This document shows, piece by piece, positions 16,032 through 24,905 of a DNA stretch of 64,000 nt. Within the stretch, counting starts at the first letter, position 1; each line of letters starts with the position of its first letter. The stretch lies in NCBI GenBank assembly GCA_965198565.1, contig OZ240665.1, positions 2,170,001 through 2,234,000 of the forward strand, written 5' to 3'. The notes under the pieces were generated by a model, which was not told where the DNA came from, searched no databases, and saw only the letters and a program-made list of their open reading frames with translations. The position numbers were made by a program, and so were the translations under genes. This DNA is from LMUY01 sp965198565 (GTDB lineage Bacteria; Pseudomonadota; Alphaproteobacteria; Acetobacterales; Acetobacteraceae).

Positions 16032-17573
16032 CTACGCCACATCAAGCGTATTGCTGCTGAAACTCCGAGGTTTGATTGGTCGAAGACATCGATCATTGAT
16101 CATCTGGCCAAACGCCCGCTGAATCGCCTCGATCGCGTCGCGCCGGTAGGCGAACATGGCGTCGGGTTCAGGGTGGACGAGCATCGTTGCGTTCGCCTCA
16201 AAGACCACCACCCGGCCATCCGCCAGTACTCCGAAGTCGATCCCGCCGTAGTCAAGCCCCAGTCGCTGTCCAATGGCTTTGACAGCGTCCCAGGCTGCAT
16301 CCCCAATGGCGTGGCCGGGCTTGGCAAGGAACGCTTCTTCCTCTGCTCGGCGCACGGGGTCGTGCTCCATTCCGGCGGTCCAATAATGAACAAGCCACCG
16401 CGTAGAAACAGCCAAGTGATAGGGAAACGCCTGACTATCCACGAAAATCACGCGGTACTTCCGATACCAGCCATCCCTCGACTGGAAGTCGACGAATTCA
16501 GTGACGTAGCCGCCCGCTTCGAGCAGGTGATTTGCGGTACCTAAGGTGTCCGCTTTCATGACCCCAACCCCGCCGTGGCTTCCAACCGGCCGAACCAGAA
16601 CGGGAGCCTGTATTGCAGCCGACAAACCACCCTCAGAAAGCGCGATCCCACACTGACCAACGCGAATGGTCCTTGGCACGACGATGCCGACGATATCTTG
16701 CAGCAGCCCCGGCAATTTGTCCCTAGCCGTTGCAGCCACTTGCTCCAGTGGGTTGAGCATCCTCTTCCCGACAGCATGCAAGTGTTCGGCGGTGTCCCTG
16801 CCCAAGATCGGAATGAAATCGGCGTCTCCGATCGAATTGAAAACAGCTTGGTGGGGCGGTAGACTCTCGAACTGCCCGGGAAGTGCGTACTCGATATACC
16901 ATCGGATGATGGTGAAGTCGCTTCGCGGCAGAAGATGGCGGAGGGGAACATTCGCCGCGTCTGCCGCGGCCAAGACCAACACGGCATGCCGCTCTCGTAT
17001 AGCGGGTTCGATGAAAACCTGCTGCTGTCGATAGGCATGATGTCGATGTAGGAGGGCGGCTTCCGGATCTCGATCGGCGAGTATTGCGGATAGGTTCTGA
17101 TGAGCTGACAGGATTCCGCTGTCGATTGCCAGAGCAGCGCGACAGGGGCGTTCGGCCTCCGCCAATCGCTCCAATCTCACCAGTATCGATCCAAGATTTG
17201 TCTGAGCCTCCTTGTTTCCTGGATCAAGCTGGACTGCTTGCCGCAGCCAAGATTCCGCCTCTTCCAGGTAAGAGAGTTCCGTGCAACAGGCAGCGATGCC
17301 GATCAGGATCGATAGACGATGTGGGGCCAGGCGTGACGCGGCCTTGTAGTCTTTCGCGGCTTCGGCCCAGCGGCCGAGCGCTCCGTAAGCCTTCCCGCGT
17401 GTTAGCCAGGCCTCAACAAAGCTGGCATCGCGTTCGATAGCTATGGACGCGGCCTGGATGGCCGCTTCGCATTCCAAGCCGTCCAACAAGGCCTGGGCAA
17501 AGTGGCAGCGAAGCTCGGCGGAGTCCGGCTGCTCCTGCACCAGCGACCAGAAGAATGCAGCCGTCTCTGACAT
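16032..17573 (-). CDS. TPR-repeat / ATP-grasp fusion protein
   Basis: The ATG at 17573 is preceded by GAGGCG and gives 513 residues (17585 is also possible). Residues ~1-180 are tetratricopeptide repeats (WLTRGKAYGALGRWAEAAKDY; AESWLRQAVQLDPGNKEAQ). The C-terminal ~330 residues form an ATP-grasp-like unit: PVLVRPVGSHGGVGV nucleotide loop, YVTEFVDFQSRDGWYRKYRV, and metal-binding LDYGGIDFGVLADGRVVVFEANATM. ATP-grasp enzymes ligate a carboxylate to an amine or thiol; the substrate is unknown. Family members often modify peptides or proteins. No precursor peptide is visible next to it. It stands between the IS66 remnant and the Tad locus. Confidence 0.75.
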   Translation of the reverse strand: MSETAAFFWSLVQEQPDSAELRCHFAQALLDGLECEAAIQAASIAIERDASFVEAWLTRGKAYGALGRWAEAAKDYKAASRLAPHRLSILIGIAACCTELSYLEEAESWLRQAVQLDPGNKEAQTNLGSILVRLERLAEAERPCRAALAIDSGILSAHQNLSAILADRDPEAALLHRHHAYRQQQVFIEPAIRERHAVLVLAAADAANVPLRHLLPRSDFTIIRWYIEYALPGQFESLPPHQAVFNSIGDADFIPILGRDTAEHLHAVGKRMLNPLEQVAATARDKLPGLLQDIVGIVVPRTIRVGQCGIALSEGGLSAAIQAPVLVRPVGSHGGVGVMKADTLGTANHLLEAGGYVTEFVDFQSRDGWYRKYRVIFVDSQAFPYHLAVSTRWLVHYWTAGMEHDPVRRAEEEAFLAKPGHAIGDAAWDAVKAIGQRLGLDYGGIDFGVLADGRVVVFEANATMLVHPEPDAMFAYRRDAIEAIQRAFGQMINDRCLRPIKPRSFSSNTLDVA

Positions 17574-17585
17574 CCTACGCCTCAT

Positions 17586-17882
17586 TCTAAGACTGCGGCA
17601 TCATGTCAGAAAAAGATTACCAAGCGATTAAACGCCCACGGAGACCTTTATGCGGCGCCACGAACTGACGCGAGCTTGTGTCATGTCCGAGCGCTGTGAT
17701 GTGTCAGCGAGCCGCGAGCCGCCGTTATCATTCCTGCTCCATCGGCGTTAACGCTTCCGTTACCAATGACGGGCTTAATGGGGGTCAGCCCGCCCCGTGC
17801 AGGCCCAGCCGTCAGAACGTCGGCAACAAACAGGCTAACGAGCACCTCCGTGGACGGGGCGTGCGCTATAAAGGGACTTAAG
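17586..17882. other. Intergenic region upstream of flp
   Basis: About 300 bases, divergent promoter space between the TPR/ATP-grasp gene and the Tad locus. No coding frame is supported. The flp start is preceded by AAAGGGACTTAAG, a usable ribosome-binding site. I could not fix promoter hexamers. Confidence 0.4.
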
Positions 17883-18059
17883 ATGATCGAATATTTCAAG
17901 GTTTGGCTGCAGCTCAAGGCCGACCGTCGCGCCGTGACGGCACTGGAATACGGCCTGATCGCTGCGTTGATCGCCGTCGCAATCATTTCAGGCGCGAGCA
18001 CCCTGGGTGGCAACATTGGCAAGGCATTCAACGACATTGCCAAGCAGATCAACTACTAA
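17883..18059 (+). CDS. flp: Flp/Fap-type pilin
   Basis: The protein has 58 residues. A short charged leader (MIEYFKVWLQLKADRR) is followed by the Flp motif AVTALEYGLIAALIAVAII, the hydrophobic stretch that packs in the pilus fibre, and a hydrophilic tail. The Glu-Tyr pair needed for processing is present. The residue before the expected cut, usually Gly, is Ala here. This is the major subunit of the Tad adhesion pilus. It heads the cluster cpaABCDEF-tadBCD on the same strand. Confidence 0.9.
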   Translation: MIEYFKVWLQLKADRRAVTALEYGLIAALIAVAIISGASTLGGNIGKAFNDIAKQINY

Positions 18060-18211
18060 CGTTCGCCTGATCCAACCTGTCGCATTAAAGCTCTATCATT
18101 CACCGCTCTCTTATAGATCCGTAGGGGGCTCTAAGCGGAAGCAGACGAGCTCCCTACTACACCATCTCCGTCCACCGATACCCTCCGCGTGCAAATGACA
18201 GGAGAAAGTTG

Positions 18212-18307
18212 ATGACAAAAACGTCGATCTATCTTTTTAGCGGTGAAGCAATCGGGGTGTCATCCATCCCGTTGCCGGTCACATCCCGCCATATGCTCGG
18301 CTTGTGA
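18212..18307 (+). CDS. Possible 31-residue leader ORF before cpaA
   Basis: The ATG at 18212 has a strong ribosome-binding site (AGGAGAAAGTTG) and a 31-codon frame (MTKTSIYLFSGEAIGVSS...) ending at a TGA two bases before the cpaA ATG. This spacing is what translational coupling looks like, and cpaA has no good site of its own outside this ORF. No homology recognised. It may be a leader peptide or a small Tad accessory protein. Confidence 0.4.
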   Translation: MTKTSIYLFSGEAIGVSSIPLPVTSRHMLGL

Positions 18308-18308
18308 C

Positions 18309-18800
18309 ATGTTGCAGACAATCGTCGTTGTCTTCGGCCTTGGCCTGCTTTGTGTTGCATCTTTGCAAGACTGGGCAACTCGAGTTGTTCCTAACTTCAT
18401 TCCAGTCTCCATCGCGCTGGCGGGAGTCGTCGCGCGGTTGAGCAGCGGCACGCTGCTCGCCGGCCTATTTGCGGGTTTGGCCGTGTTTGCGATCGCGACT
18501 GGCTGCTGGAGAATGGGCTGGCTGGGGGGCGCCGACGTCAAACTGTTTGGTGCCGGTGCGCTGCTTCTGCCGCCCACCGCAGCCATGAATTTCGTGCTCA
18601 CGTCTTGTCTGGCTGGTGGAGTTTTGGCCGTGATCTACGTCGGCCTCGGCTACGTCGTGCCACATCCGCGTGCGGGCCGTTTGACGAACTGGCTGCGTCG
18701 CTATGTTCGGCTCGCCCAGTGGCGGCTGAAGCGGCGTGGTTCTTTGCCATACGCAACGGCTATCGCAGCAGGTGCTTGCTGCGTTTTCTTAGGAGGCTGA
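18309..18800 (+). CDS. cpaA: Tad prepilin peptidase CpaA/TadV
   Basis: The protein has 163 residues from the ATG at 18309. It is a polytopic membrane protein with the two conserved aspartates of type IV prepilin peptidases: one in LQDWATRVVPN near the N-terminus and one in the GGADVKLF motif (GxxD) after the second span. It cleaves the Flp leader at the inner membrane. It is short, as CpaA/TadV lack the methylase domain of PilD. It is followed three bases later by cpaB. Confidence 0.85.
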   Translation: MLQTIVVVFGLGLLCVASLQDWATRVVPNFIPVSIALAGVVARLSSGTLLAGLFAGLAVFAIATGCWRMGWLGGADVKLFGAGALLLPPTAAMNFVLTSCLAGGVLAVIYVGLGYVVPHPRAGRLTNWLRRYVRLAQWRLKRRGSLPYATAIAAGACCVFLGG

Positions 18801-18803
18801 GCA

Positions 18804-19673
18804 ATGCTGCGTGTTGCCGTATTCGGATTGATGGCGCTCGGTCTCTGCGGCTTTGGAACAGTTGCATGGCTCGCAACTCGGTCTCCTGCGCGGACGTCGG
18901 TCGAAGAGGCCGACAGGGCACTCCATCCCAAGAGAACGATTATAGTGACAGCCACCGCATTGCGGGGGGGCACGCTCCTAAAGCCGGAAAACATTGTCTC
19001 ACAGGAAACTGCGGATGCACCCGCAACTGCGCAAGATGATTCGCCCCAAACCCGTGCCGACCTGACCGGAGCGATGTTGCGGCGAAGTCTTGCCGCTGGC
19101 GAACCGCTGCTTGCGATCGACATCATGCGCCCGGGAGATCATGGCTTCCTGGCGGCAGTGCTTAGCCCAAACACGCGAGCAGCAAGCGTCGGGGTTGATA
19201 ACGTCAGCGGAAGCGCCGGTCTTATTTGGCCCGGCGATCGAGTCGACCTGATCCTCACACAGTCCTTGGACAACCCAGCACTCCCACCTGCCCGCCGAGT
19301 GGCCGCAGAGACCGTGCTGTCGGACGTGAGAGTGATCGCCATCGATCAGACCATTGCCCGTGGCGTCGCTCCTGGCGGCGATGGTGGCGGCTCCACCTCC
19401 AGTAGAACTGTCACGCTCGAGGTCACACAGGCTCAGGCCGAGCGCATTGCCGTTGCAACTCGGCTCGGTCGCCTATCGCTTGCCGTACGATCCGCCGAAG
19501 CAGCGTCCAAGTCAGATAGCGAGGGCATAGCGCCTAGCGTCGATATCCAGACCACCTGGGGAGGGGATGTGTCACCCGCGCTTGGTCGCCCCGCACCATC
19601 TGCGACCGAAACAGCCGGTGCCACTCTACGCTTGTATCAGGGCACCGGAGAAGGCAAGGAGTTCAAGTTTTGA
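18804..19673 (+). CDS. cpaB: Tad pilus assembly protein CpaB/RcpC
   Basis: The protein has 289 residues. An N-terminal membrane anchor or signal (MLRVAVFGLMALGLCGFGTVAW) is followed by an SAF-type domain (ALRGGTLLKPENI) and the RcpC domain (SVGVDNVSGSAGLIWPGDRVDLILTQ; TVTLEVTQAQAERIAVATRLG). It acts in the periplasm and is thought to work with the CpaC secretin. Its stop overlaps the TTG start of cpaC (TTGA). Confidence 0.88.
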   Translation: MLRVAVFGLMALGLCGFGTVAWLATRSPARTSVEEADRALHPKRTIIVTATALRGGTLLKPENIVSQETADAPATAQDDSPQTRADLTGAMLRRSLAAGEPLLAIDIMRPGDHGFLAAVLSPNTRAASVGVDNVSGSAGLIWPGDRVDLILTQSLDNPALPPARRVAAETVLSDVRVIAIDQTIARGVAPGGDGGGSTSSRTVTLEVTQAQAERIAVATRLGRLSLAVRSAEAASKSDSEGIAPSVDIQTTWGGDVSPALGRPAPSATETAGATLRLYQGTGEGKEFKF

Positions 19674-21049
19674 TCAAGCTTCGCATCCTATTGATCTTGC
19701 TGGGACTGCCGGTATACGCAGCCGCCAGGCAGCCTGATGCTAGTGCACAATCCCTTGTGCTGGAAGCTGGCTCCGGCCGGATGGTGAGTCTTGCGGCACC
19801 GGCAGCGAGTGTCTTTGCCGCCGACCCGAAAGTGGTCGAGGTGCGTCCAGCCAGTCCGACCAGTCTGTTCTTGTTTGGCGTTGGCGCCGGTCACACCACC
19901 GTGGCCGCAATGTCGGCCACTGGACAGCCGATTGCCCAGCTGGACGTGACCGTCGGTCCAAACAGCTATTCCGCCGCTTCAGCGATCACTCAGCTGCGTA
20001 ATACGCTCCCGACCAGTACTATGACAGCGGGGCCCAGACAAAATGGGCTTGTTCTAAGTGGGCAGGCGCATAGCCCCGCCGAAGCCGATATCGCGGCCAG
20101 CATAGCTCGTAGCACTCTGCTTGATCGGCAAAAACTTGATAACCGAACAAACGTCACAAGTCCGGTGCAGGTCAATCTTAGGGTCAGGATTGTTGAGATG
20201 GGACGAAACCTGACCCGGGAACTTGGTGTCAATTGGCAGGCTTTGGCGAACGTAGGCGGCCGCTACGGTACTCTGGCCTATGCGGCGGCACCGCAACTTG
20301 CATCGGCAGCGTCCGCCGCGCTTGGTGGCGGCTACAACTTTAACACGTTGGGTAAAGCCTTAGATATTAACAGTGTTATTGATGCACTGGCGCAGGACGC
20401 TCTCGTTCATGTCTTGGCGGAGCCGAACCTCACCACCATGAGTGGCGAGCCTGCAAGCTTCCTGGTCGGTGGCGAATTTCCTATCCCAATTGCCCAGTTC
20501 GGCAACAGTATCAGCGTTGAATTCAAGCAGTATGGCGTCAGTCTGTCCTTTGTGCCAACGGTCCTCAGCAACGGCCGTATAAGCCTTCACGTCCGCCCCG
20601 AAGTCAGCCAGATCACCAACCAAGGAGCGTTCCAGGTCAATACTGGTGGTGCCGGTCTCTCAATCGCAATACCAGCCCTTCAAGTTCGGCGCGCGGACAC
20701 AACGGTAGAGCTCGGAAGCGGTCAGAGTTTTGCAATCGCTGGTCTTCTTCAGGATACGACAACCATAACACAAAACGGCACGCCCTTCTTGGGAGATATC
20801 CCGCTGCTCGGGGCACTCTTTCGCTCGGACAGCTTCCAACGCAACGAGACCGAACTCGTGATCATGGTGACGCCTTACCTTGTGCAGCCAGTCAGCGGCC
20901 CTACAGCTCTCAGCGCTCCTGATGACGGTTGGCGACCACCAAACGACCTTGAGCGAATCTTGCTGCAACGTCAGAAGGCTCGCTCTGGCAGCGGGGAGAC
21001 CCTCGCGCGGACCAATATTCCTGGCGATGCCGGATTTATCATCCAATGA
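19670..21049 (+). CDS. cpaC: Tad outer-membrane secretin CpaC/RcpA
   Basis: The protein has 459 residues from a TTG overlapping the cpaB stop. A signal peptide is followed by an N-terminal domain typical of pilus secretins (LEAGSGRMVSLAAPAASVFAADPKVVEV) and a BON-like segment. The secretin core shows RVRIVEMGRNLTRELGVNW, VHVLAEPNLTTMSGEPASFLVGGEFPIP and the C-terminal signature ELVIMVTPYLVQPV. It forms the pore through which the pilus leaves the cell. ATG of cpaD overlaps its stop. Confidence 0.92.
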   Translation: MIKLRILLILLGLPVYAAARQPDASAQSLVLEAGSGRMVSLAAPAASVFAADPKVVEVRPASPTSLFLFGVGAGHTTVAAMSATGQPIAQLDVTVGPNSYSAASAITQLRNTLPTSTMTAGPRQNGLVLSGQAHSPAEADIAASIARSTLLDRQKLDNRTNVTSPVQVNLRVRIVEMGRNLTRELGVNWQALANVGGRYGTLAYAAAPQLASAASAALGGGYNFNTLGKALDINSVIDALAQDALVHVLAEPNLTTMSGEPASFLVGGEFPIPIAQFGNSISVEFKQYGVSLSFVPTVLSNGRISLHVRPEVSQITNQGAFQVNTGGAGLSIAIPALQVRRADTTVELGSGQSFAIAGLLQDTTTITQNGTPFLGDIPLLGALFRSDSFQRNETELVIMVTPYLVQPVSGPTALSAPDDGWRPPNDLERILLQRQKARSGSGETLARTNIPGDAGFIIQ

Positions 21050-21363
21050 AAACGATCTATCTGATCCTTGGGGGCGGATCCCTTCTACTGGCCTCGTGTG
21101 CAAGCCAGGACCCCTATCAGCGCGATGGCGTCTGGCGACCTACAGGCGCGAATGACAAGAACCTCCAAGCAATGGTGGCTGACCCGCACGACTTGATCTC
21201 TGGTGCAGTCGATAGCCGTGCAGATGGGCAAGTCATAGCGGCAGCCGTCGCTCGCTACCGATCAGGGCACGTTAAGGATTTGCCTGATGGCTCGGCGTCC
21301 AAGATTTCCCCAATAACGGTAAACGCCGGTTCGTCCTCCAGCCCGGCTCCGGATTCCGAGTAA
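21046..21363 (+). CDS. Short CpaD-like lipoprotein
   Basis: The protein has 105 residues. The lipobox LLASC follows the signal segment MKTIYLILGGGS. The body (DGVWRPTGANDKNLQAMVADPHDLISG) matches the C-terminal half of CpaD/TadK-like Tad lipoproteins, but the protein is about half the usual length. Position between cpaC and cpaE supports the call. It is probably an outer-membrane pilus-biogenesis factor. Confidence 0.7.
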   Translation: MKTIYLILGGGSLLLASCASQDPYQRDGVWRPTGANDKNLQAMVADPHDLISGAVDSRADGQVIAAAVARYRSGHVKDLPDGSASKISPITVNAGSSSSPAPDSE

Positions 21364-22574
21364 TGGACGCTCAAGCGGCGCCAGTTTCGGCTGGCCTTGA
21401 TTCCCCGAGGGCTGACCGCGCCAGCTTACTTGGCTTCGTCGCCGATGCAGACAGTGAAGCGGTATTGCGGGAGGGTCTCTCTCAGGCGATTCCAAATGGC
21501 TTCGAAGTTCGTCGTGGTAACGTGAGGACGGCGCTCGCGGCGCTTGCAAAAACTCCAACGCCGAGAGCACTTATTGTCGACATAACTGGGGAGTCCCAGC
21601 CTTTAGCTTTGCTTGGTGATCTGAGTCACATTGTCGAACCAGATGTTCAGGTGATGATCATTGGTGAACGTGAGGATGTAGCATTCTACCGGCAAGTGAC
21701 TCGATCCTTGGGAGCTGCCGAGTACCTCTACAAACCTTTAGTGGCGGAGATGGTCGCTCGGCACTTCGGAGCCCAGATCACGCATCAAGCTCCTGCCGCG
21801 GCACTTGGCGGTAGAATGGTTACGATCACCGGAACGCGAGGAGGGGTCGGTGCAACCACGCTCGCGGCCAATCTCGCTTGGTTTCTGTCGCAATCTTCTC
21901 GGCGGCATACTGCTCTACTCGATGCCGACCTGCAGACTGGAACGGCACCCATGGTGCTCGGCGCTCAAGCGAGTCCAGGATTACGATCTGCTCTAGAGCA
22001 ACCAGGGCGTCTAGACGAGTTGTTTGTTGAACGTGCGGCGATCCCAGTCGCGGACCGGCTCCATATCTTAGCTGGCGAGGAGAGCTTAAGCGAGAGGCCG
22101 GACTATGTTCCTGGCGCCGCAGAACGGCTGACCACACTCCTGCGGCGCCGCTTCAACTTCGTTGTGGCAGACGTGCCATTTCGCGGATCTAACTTTTCTC
22201 GCGATCTACTGGAGCTAGCGCATCAACGAGTTCTCGTGATGAACCCGACACTAGCGGGCATTCGAGACACCTTGCGTTTACTTGCTCTTCCAGCGGGCGC
22301 ATCGCAGGCGCGCCGAGCCCTCATCGTTATGAACAGATCAGGTATGCCAGGGGGGCTCTCCCGACGGCAAGTCGAGGAGGCGTTGCGCACCGCCGTTGAT
22401 GTCGTCGTGCCGGATCAGCCGCGGCCGCTCGCCACAGCCGAGAACCTTGGAGAGCCCGCCGCGAAGCTGCCGGGTGCATTCAGAACTGGCGTAATCGATC
22501 TCGTCAAACAGGTGACATTTGGGCAGGAAACACAAGACGAACCTCGACGTCGTTGGCCGTGGGCTCGCCGATGA
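21363..22574 (+). CDS. cpaE: Tad ParA/MinD-like localisation ATPase CpaE/TadZ
   Basis: The protein has 403 residues, starting one base into the cpaD stop (TAATG). Residues ~20-135 form a receiver-like domain (LIVDITGESQ; AEYLYKPLVAEMVARHF). Then comes a ParA/MinD-type ATPase with deviant Walker A GTRGGVGATT, and LLDADLQTG. In this family it places the pilus machinery at a site, usually a pole. The stop overlaps the cpaF ATG. Confidence 0.88.
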   Translation: MDAQAAPVSAGLDSPRADRASLLGFVADADSEAVLREGLSQAIPNGFEVRRGNVRTALAALAKTPTPRALIVDITGESQPLALLGDLSHIVEPDVQVMIIGEREDVAFYRQVTRSLGAAEYLYKPLVAEMVARHFGAQITHQAPAAALGGRMVTITGTRGGVGATTLAANLAWFLSQSSRRHTALLDADLQTGTAPMVLGAQASPGLRSALEQPGRLDELFVERAAIPVADRLHILAGEESLSERPDYVPGAAERLTTLLRRRFNFVVADVPFRGSNFSRDLLELAHQRVLVMNPTLAGIRDTLRLLALPAGASQARRALIVMNRSGMPGGLSRRQVEEALRTAVDVVVPDQPRPLATAENLGEPAAKLPGAFRTGVIDLVKQVTFGQETQDEPRRRWPWARR

Positions 22575-23920
22575 GCGGCTTTGGTCGGCGATCTGGTCCC
22601 GAGCAGGTAGCACCTGGGTTGCCGGTGGAAGCCGCTTTGGTAAACAAGCAAAACGGCGGCTCGGCGTCTGCTGCTGAGCTGCGCCAAATCTGTATCAGCC
22701 GTCTCGATCCAGTGTCCATTGCTGGTATGCCATCTGAACGTCTCGCCGTCGAGGTAGAACGGCTCCTGTCTGACATCGCGACCGAGCGGCGTATCCAGCT
22801 CAATAGCCGCGAGCAGCGGCAACTTGCCGGCGAGCTAGTTCACGACATGCTTGGACTCGGTCCGCTCGAACCGCTGCTTGATGATCCCTCAGTTGCCGAC
22901 ATCATGGTCAACGGCCCTGACCACGTCTTCATCGAGCGTTCTGGCCGACTAAGCCTTTCAGGTGTTCAGTTCCGAGATGCCGCGCACGTTGCTAATATTT
23001 GTCAGCGCATAGCAGCTGACGTCGGACGGCGGGTTGACGAAAGTAGCCCGATGGTGGATGCGCGCCTCAAAGACGGAAGTCGAGTGAACATTGTCTTTCC
23101 ACCACTTGCACTAGATGGTCCCTACATCTCAATTCGGAAATTCAGCAAGAAGCGGATTGATTTCAGCGCGCTCGTATCTTTCGGCTCGATGAGCCCGGCT
23201 GTTGCGCGCATACTCGAGATAGCGGGCCGCTGCCGTCTGAACGTCATTATTTCCGGCGGCACCGGTAGCGGCAAGACAACGCTATTGAACGCCATCAGTC
23301 AACTCATCGATCCTTCAGAGAGGATTGTTACGGTCGAGGATGCGGCCGAATTGCAGTTGCAACAACCTCATGTGGTGCGTCTTGAAACACGACCGCCAAG
23401 CTTAGAGGGCCGGGGCGAAATAACTCAGCGAGATCTGGTTAGAAATGCTCTCCGGATGCGGCCGGACAGGATCATTGTGGGAGAAGTGCGGGCAGGTGAG
23501 GCCTTCGACATGTTGCAGGCAATGAACACGGGCCATGACGGCAGTATGTCCACGATCCACGCGAACACGTCTCGAGATGCAATAACCCGTATCGAGAACA
23601 TGGTGCAGATGGGGAATTTCGGTCTGCCTTCGAAAGCCATACGACAACAGATCGTCGGCGCAGTTGATCTCATCGTGCAGATCGAGAGGCAGAGAGACGG
23701 TGGCCGCCGCCTCATCCAGGTTACGGACGTTTGCGGGCTTGAGGGCGAAGTGGTCATCTTGAATGACATTTTCAGCTTGGAACATGTTGGAGAGGGAAGG
23801 GACGGCCGCTTGACTGGCGTCTATCGCGTTAGTCGCGCAAGACCATCCTTCTTTGATCGACTCGCCTACTTCGGCCTCGACAAGGTCTGGGCAGCGACGC
23901 TGGACGAGGCGGACAAGTAA
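22571..23920 (+). CDS. cpaF: Tad secretion ATPase CpaF/TadA
   Basis: The protein has 449 residues from the ATG overlapping the cpaE stop. It is a GspE/VirB11-type hexameric ATPase: IMVNGPDHVFIERSGRL in the N-terminal domain, Walker A GGTGSGKTTLLNAIS, Asp box IVTVEDAAELQL, Walker B region MRPDRIIVGEVRAGEAFDML and the His box GHDGSMSTIHANTS. It powers Flp pilus assembly from the cytoplasm. TadB follows after 28 bases. Confidence 0.95.
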   Translation: MSGFGRRSGPEQVAPGLPVEAALVNKQNGGSASAAELRQICISRLDPVSIAGMPSERLAVEVERLLSDIATERRIQLNSREQRQLAGELVHDMLGLGPLEPLLDDPSVADIMVNGPDHVFIERSGRLSLSGVQFRDAAHVANICQRIAADVGRRVDESSPMVDARLKDGSRVNIVFPPLALDGPYISIRKFSKKRIDFSALVSFGSMSPAVARILEIAGRCRLNVIISGGTGSGKTTLLNAISQLIDPSERIVTVEDAAELQLQQPHVVRLETRPPSLEGRGEITQRDLVRNALRMRPDRIIVGEVRAGEAFDMLQAMNTGHDGSMSTIHANTSRDAITRIENMVQMGNFGLPSKAIRQQIVGAVDLIVQIERQRDGGRRLIQVTDVCGLEGEVVILNDIFSLEHVGEGRDGRLTGVYRVSRARPSFFDRLAYFGLDKVWAATLDEADK

Positions 23921-23948
23921 TGTGTCGTCACGAAAATGGTAGGTCAAA

Positions 23949-24905
23949 ATGACCGTAGAGCAATTGTTGCTTCTGTCAGCGGTGATCCTGTGTAGTATTG
24001 GCGTGATCTCGATCTTAGCCCTGCGAGCAGACAAAAACGGGCGTCGCGTTGCCCGGCGACGAACGGCGGTCATCGCGTCCTATGCACCGGGAGAGGATGC
24101 GACCACGGCTTTCGCTCGCTTGGCTGTCTTGCGGCAGTCTGCTTCGGTTAAAAACCGTCTGTGGACCCTGGCCGGTATGGACACTCAACGACGAGACCCA
24201 TACCCGATCAAGCTCATACATGTCATCCCGCCAGCGCTTGTTGTGGGTTGGGTGGCTAGGTGGCTTTTGCATGGTCTAATCGGCCCGTTTTCTTGGGCTC
24301 TTATGCCGCTGACTGCTTGGTACGTGGTCCGTTCCGTCTACAAGGGCCTGGATGCCAGGCGGTCGGCAAAGCTGTACCGCCAATTCCCCGATGCGTTGGC
24401 GACAATCGTTCGAGCTGTCAGGGTCGGAATACCGGTGACCGAAGCCATCAAGGCCGTGTCACAAGATGCCGATGCACCAACCTGCATCGAGTTCGGCCGC
24501 CTGTATGATCAAATAGGGATCGGTGCAGCACTTGAAGACGCGCTTCGAGAGATGGCCGCTCGCAATCGGCTGCCTGAGTATCGCTTCTTCGCCACTGCGT
24601 TGGCGCTACAGAGCCAAACTGGTGGAGGTCTTACAGAGACGCTGGACAATCTAGCCGAGGTGGTTCGTAGACGGGTCGTTTTGAAGGCGCGCGGTTATGC
24701 GCTCGCGGCCGAGGCGAGAACGAGCGCGGGTGTTCTCGCATCGCTTCCCGTTTTCGCCGGTGCAGCGCTGGCTGTCATGAACCCGACCTACATCGCACCT
24801 CTGATGGAAGAGGGGCCAGGGCAGACCGTTTTTGGCGTTGGTGTTGTTTGGCTTGGACTTGGCATGCTGCTGATGCGAACCCTGATACGGAAGTCACTCG
24901 GATGA
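23949..24905 (+). CDS. tadB: Tad inner-membrane platform protein TadB
   Basis: The protein has 318 residues with N-terminal and C-terminal membrane spans. The T2SSF domain is clear: YRQFPDALATIVRAVRVGIPVTEAIKAV and FFATALALQSQTGGGLTETLDNLAEVVRRR. With TadC it forms the platform on which CpaF acts. The stop overlaps the tadC ATG (ATGA). Confidence 0.92.
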   Translation: MTVEQLLLLSAVILCSIGVISILALRADKNGRRVARRRTAVIASYAPGEDATTAFARLAVLRQSASVKNRLWTLAGMDTQRRDPYPIKLIHVIPPALVVGWVARWLLHGLIGPFSWALMPLTAWYVVRSVYKGLDARRSAKLYRQFPDALATIVRAVRVGIPVTEAIKAVSQDADAPTCIEFGRLYDQIGIGAALEDALREMAARNRLPEYRFFATALALQSQTGGGLTETLDNLAEVVRRRVVLKARGYALAAEARTSAGVLASLPVFAGAALAVMNPTYIAPLMEEGPGQTVFGVGVVWLGLGMLLMRTLIRKSLG

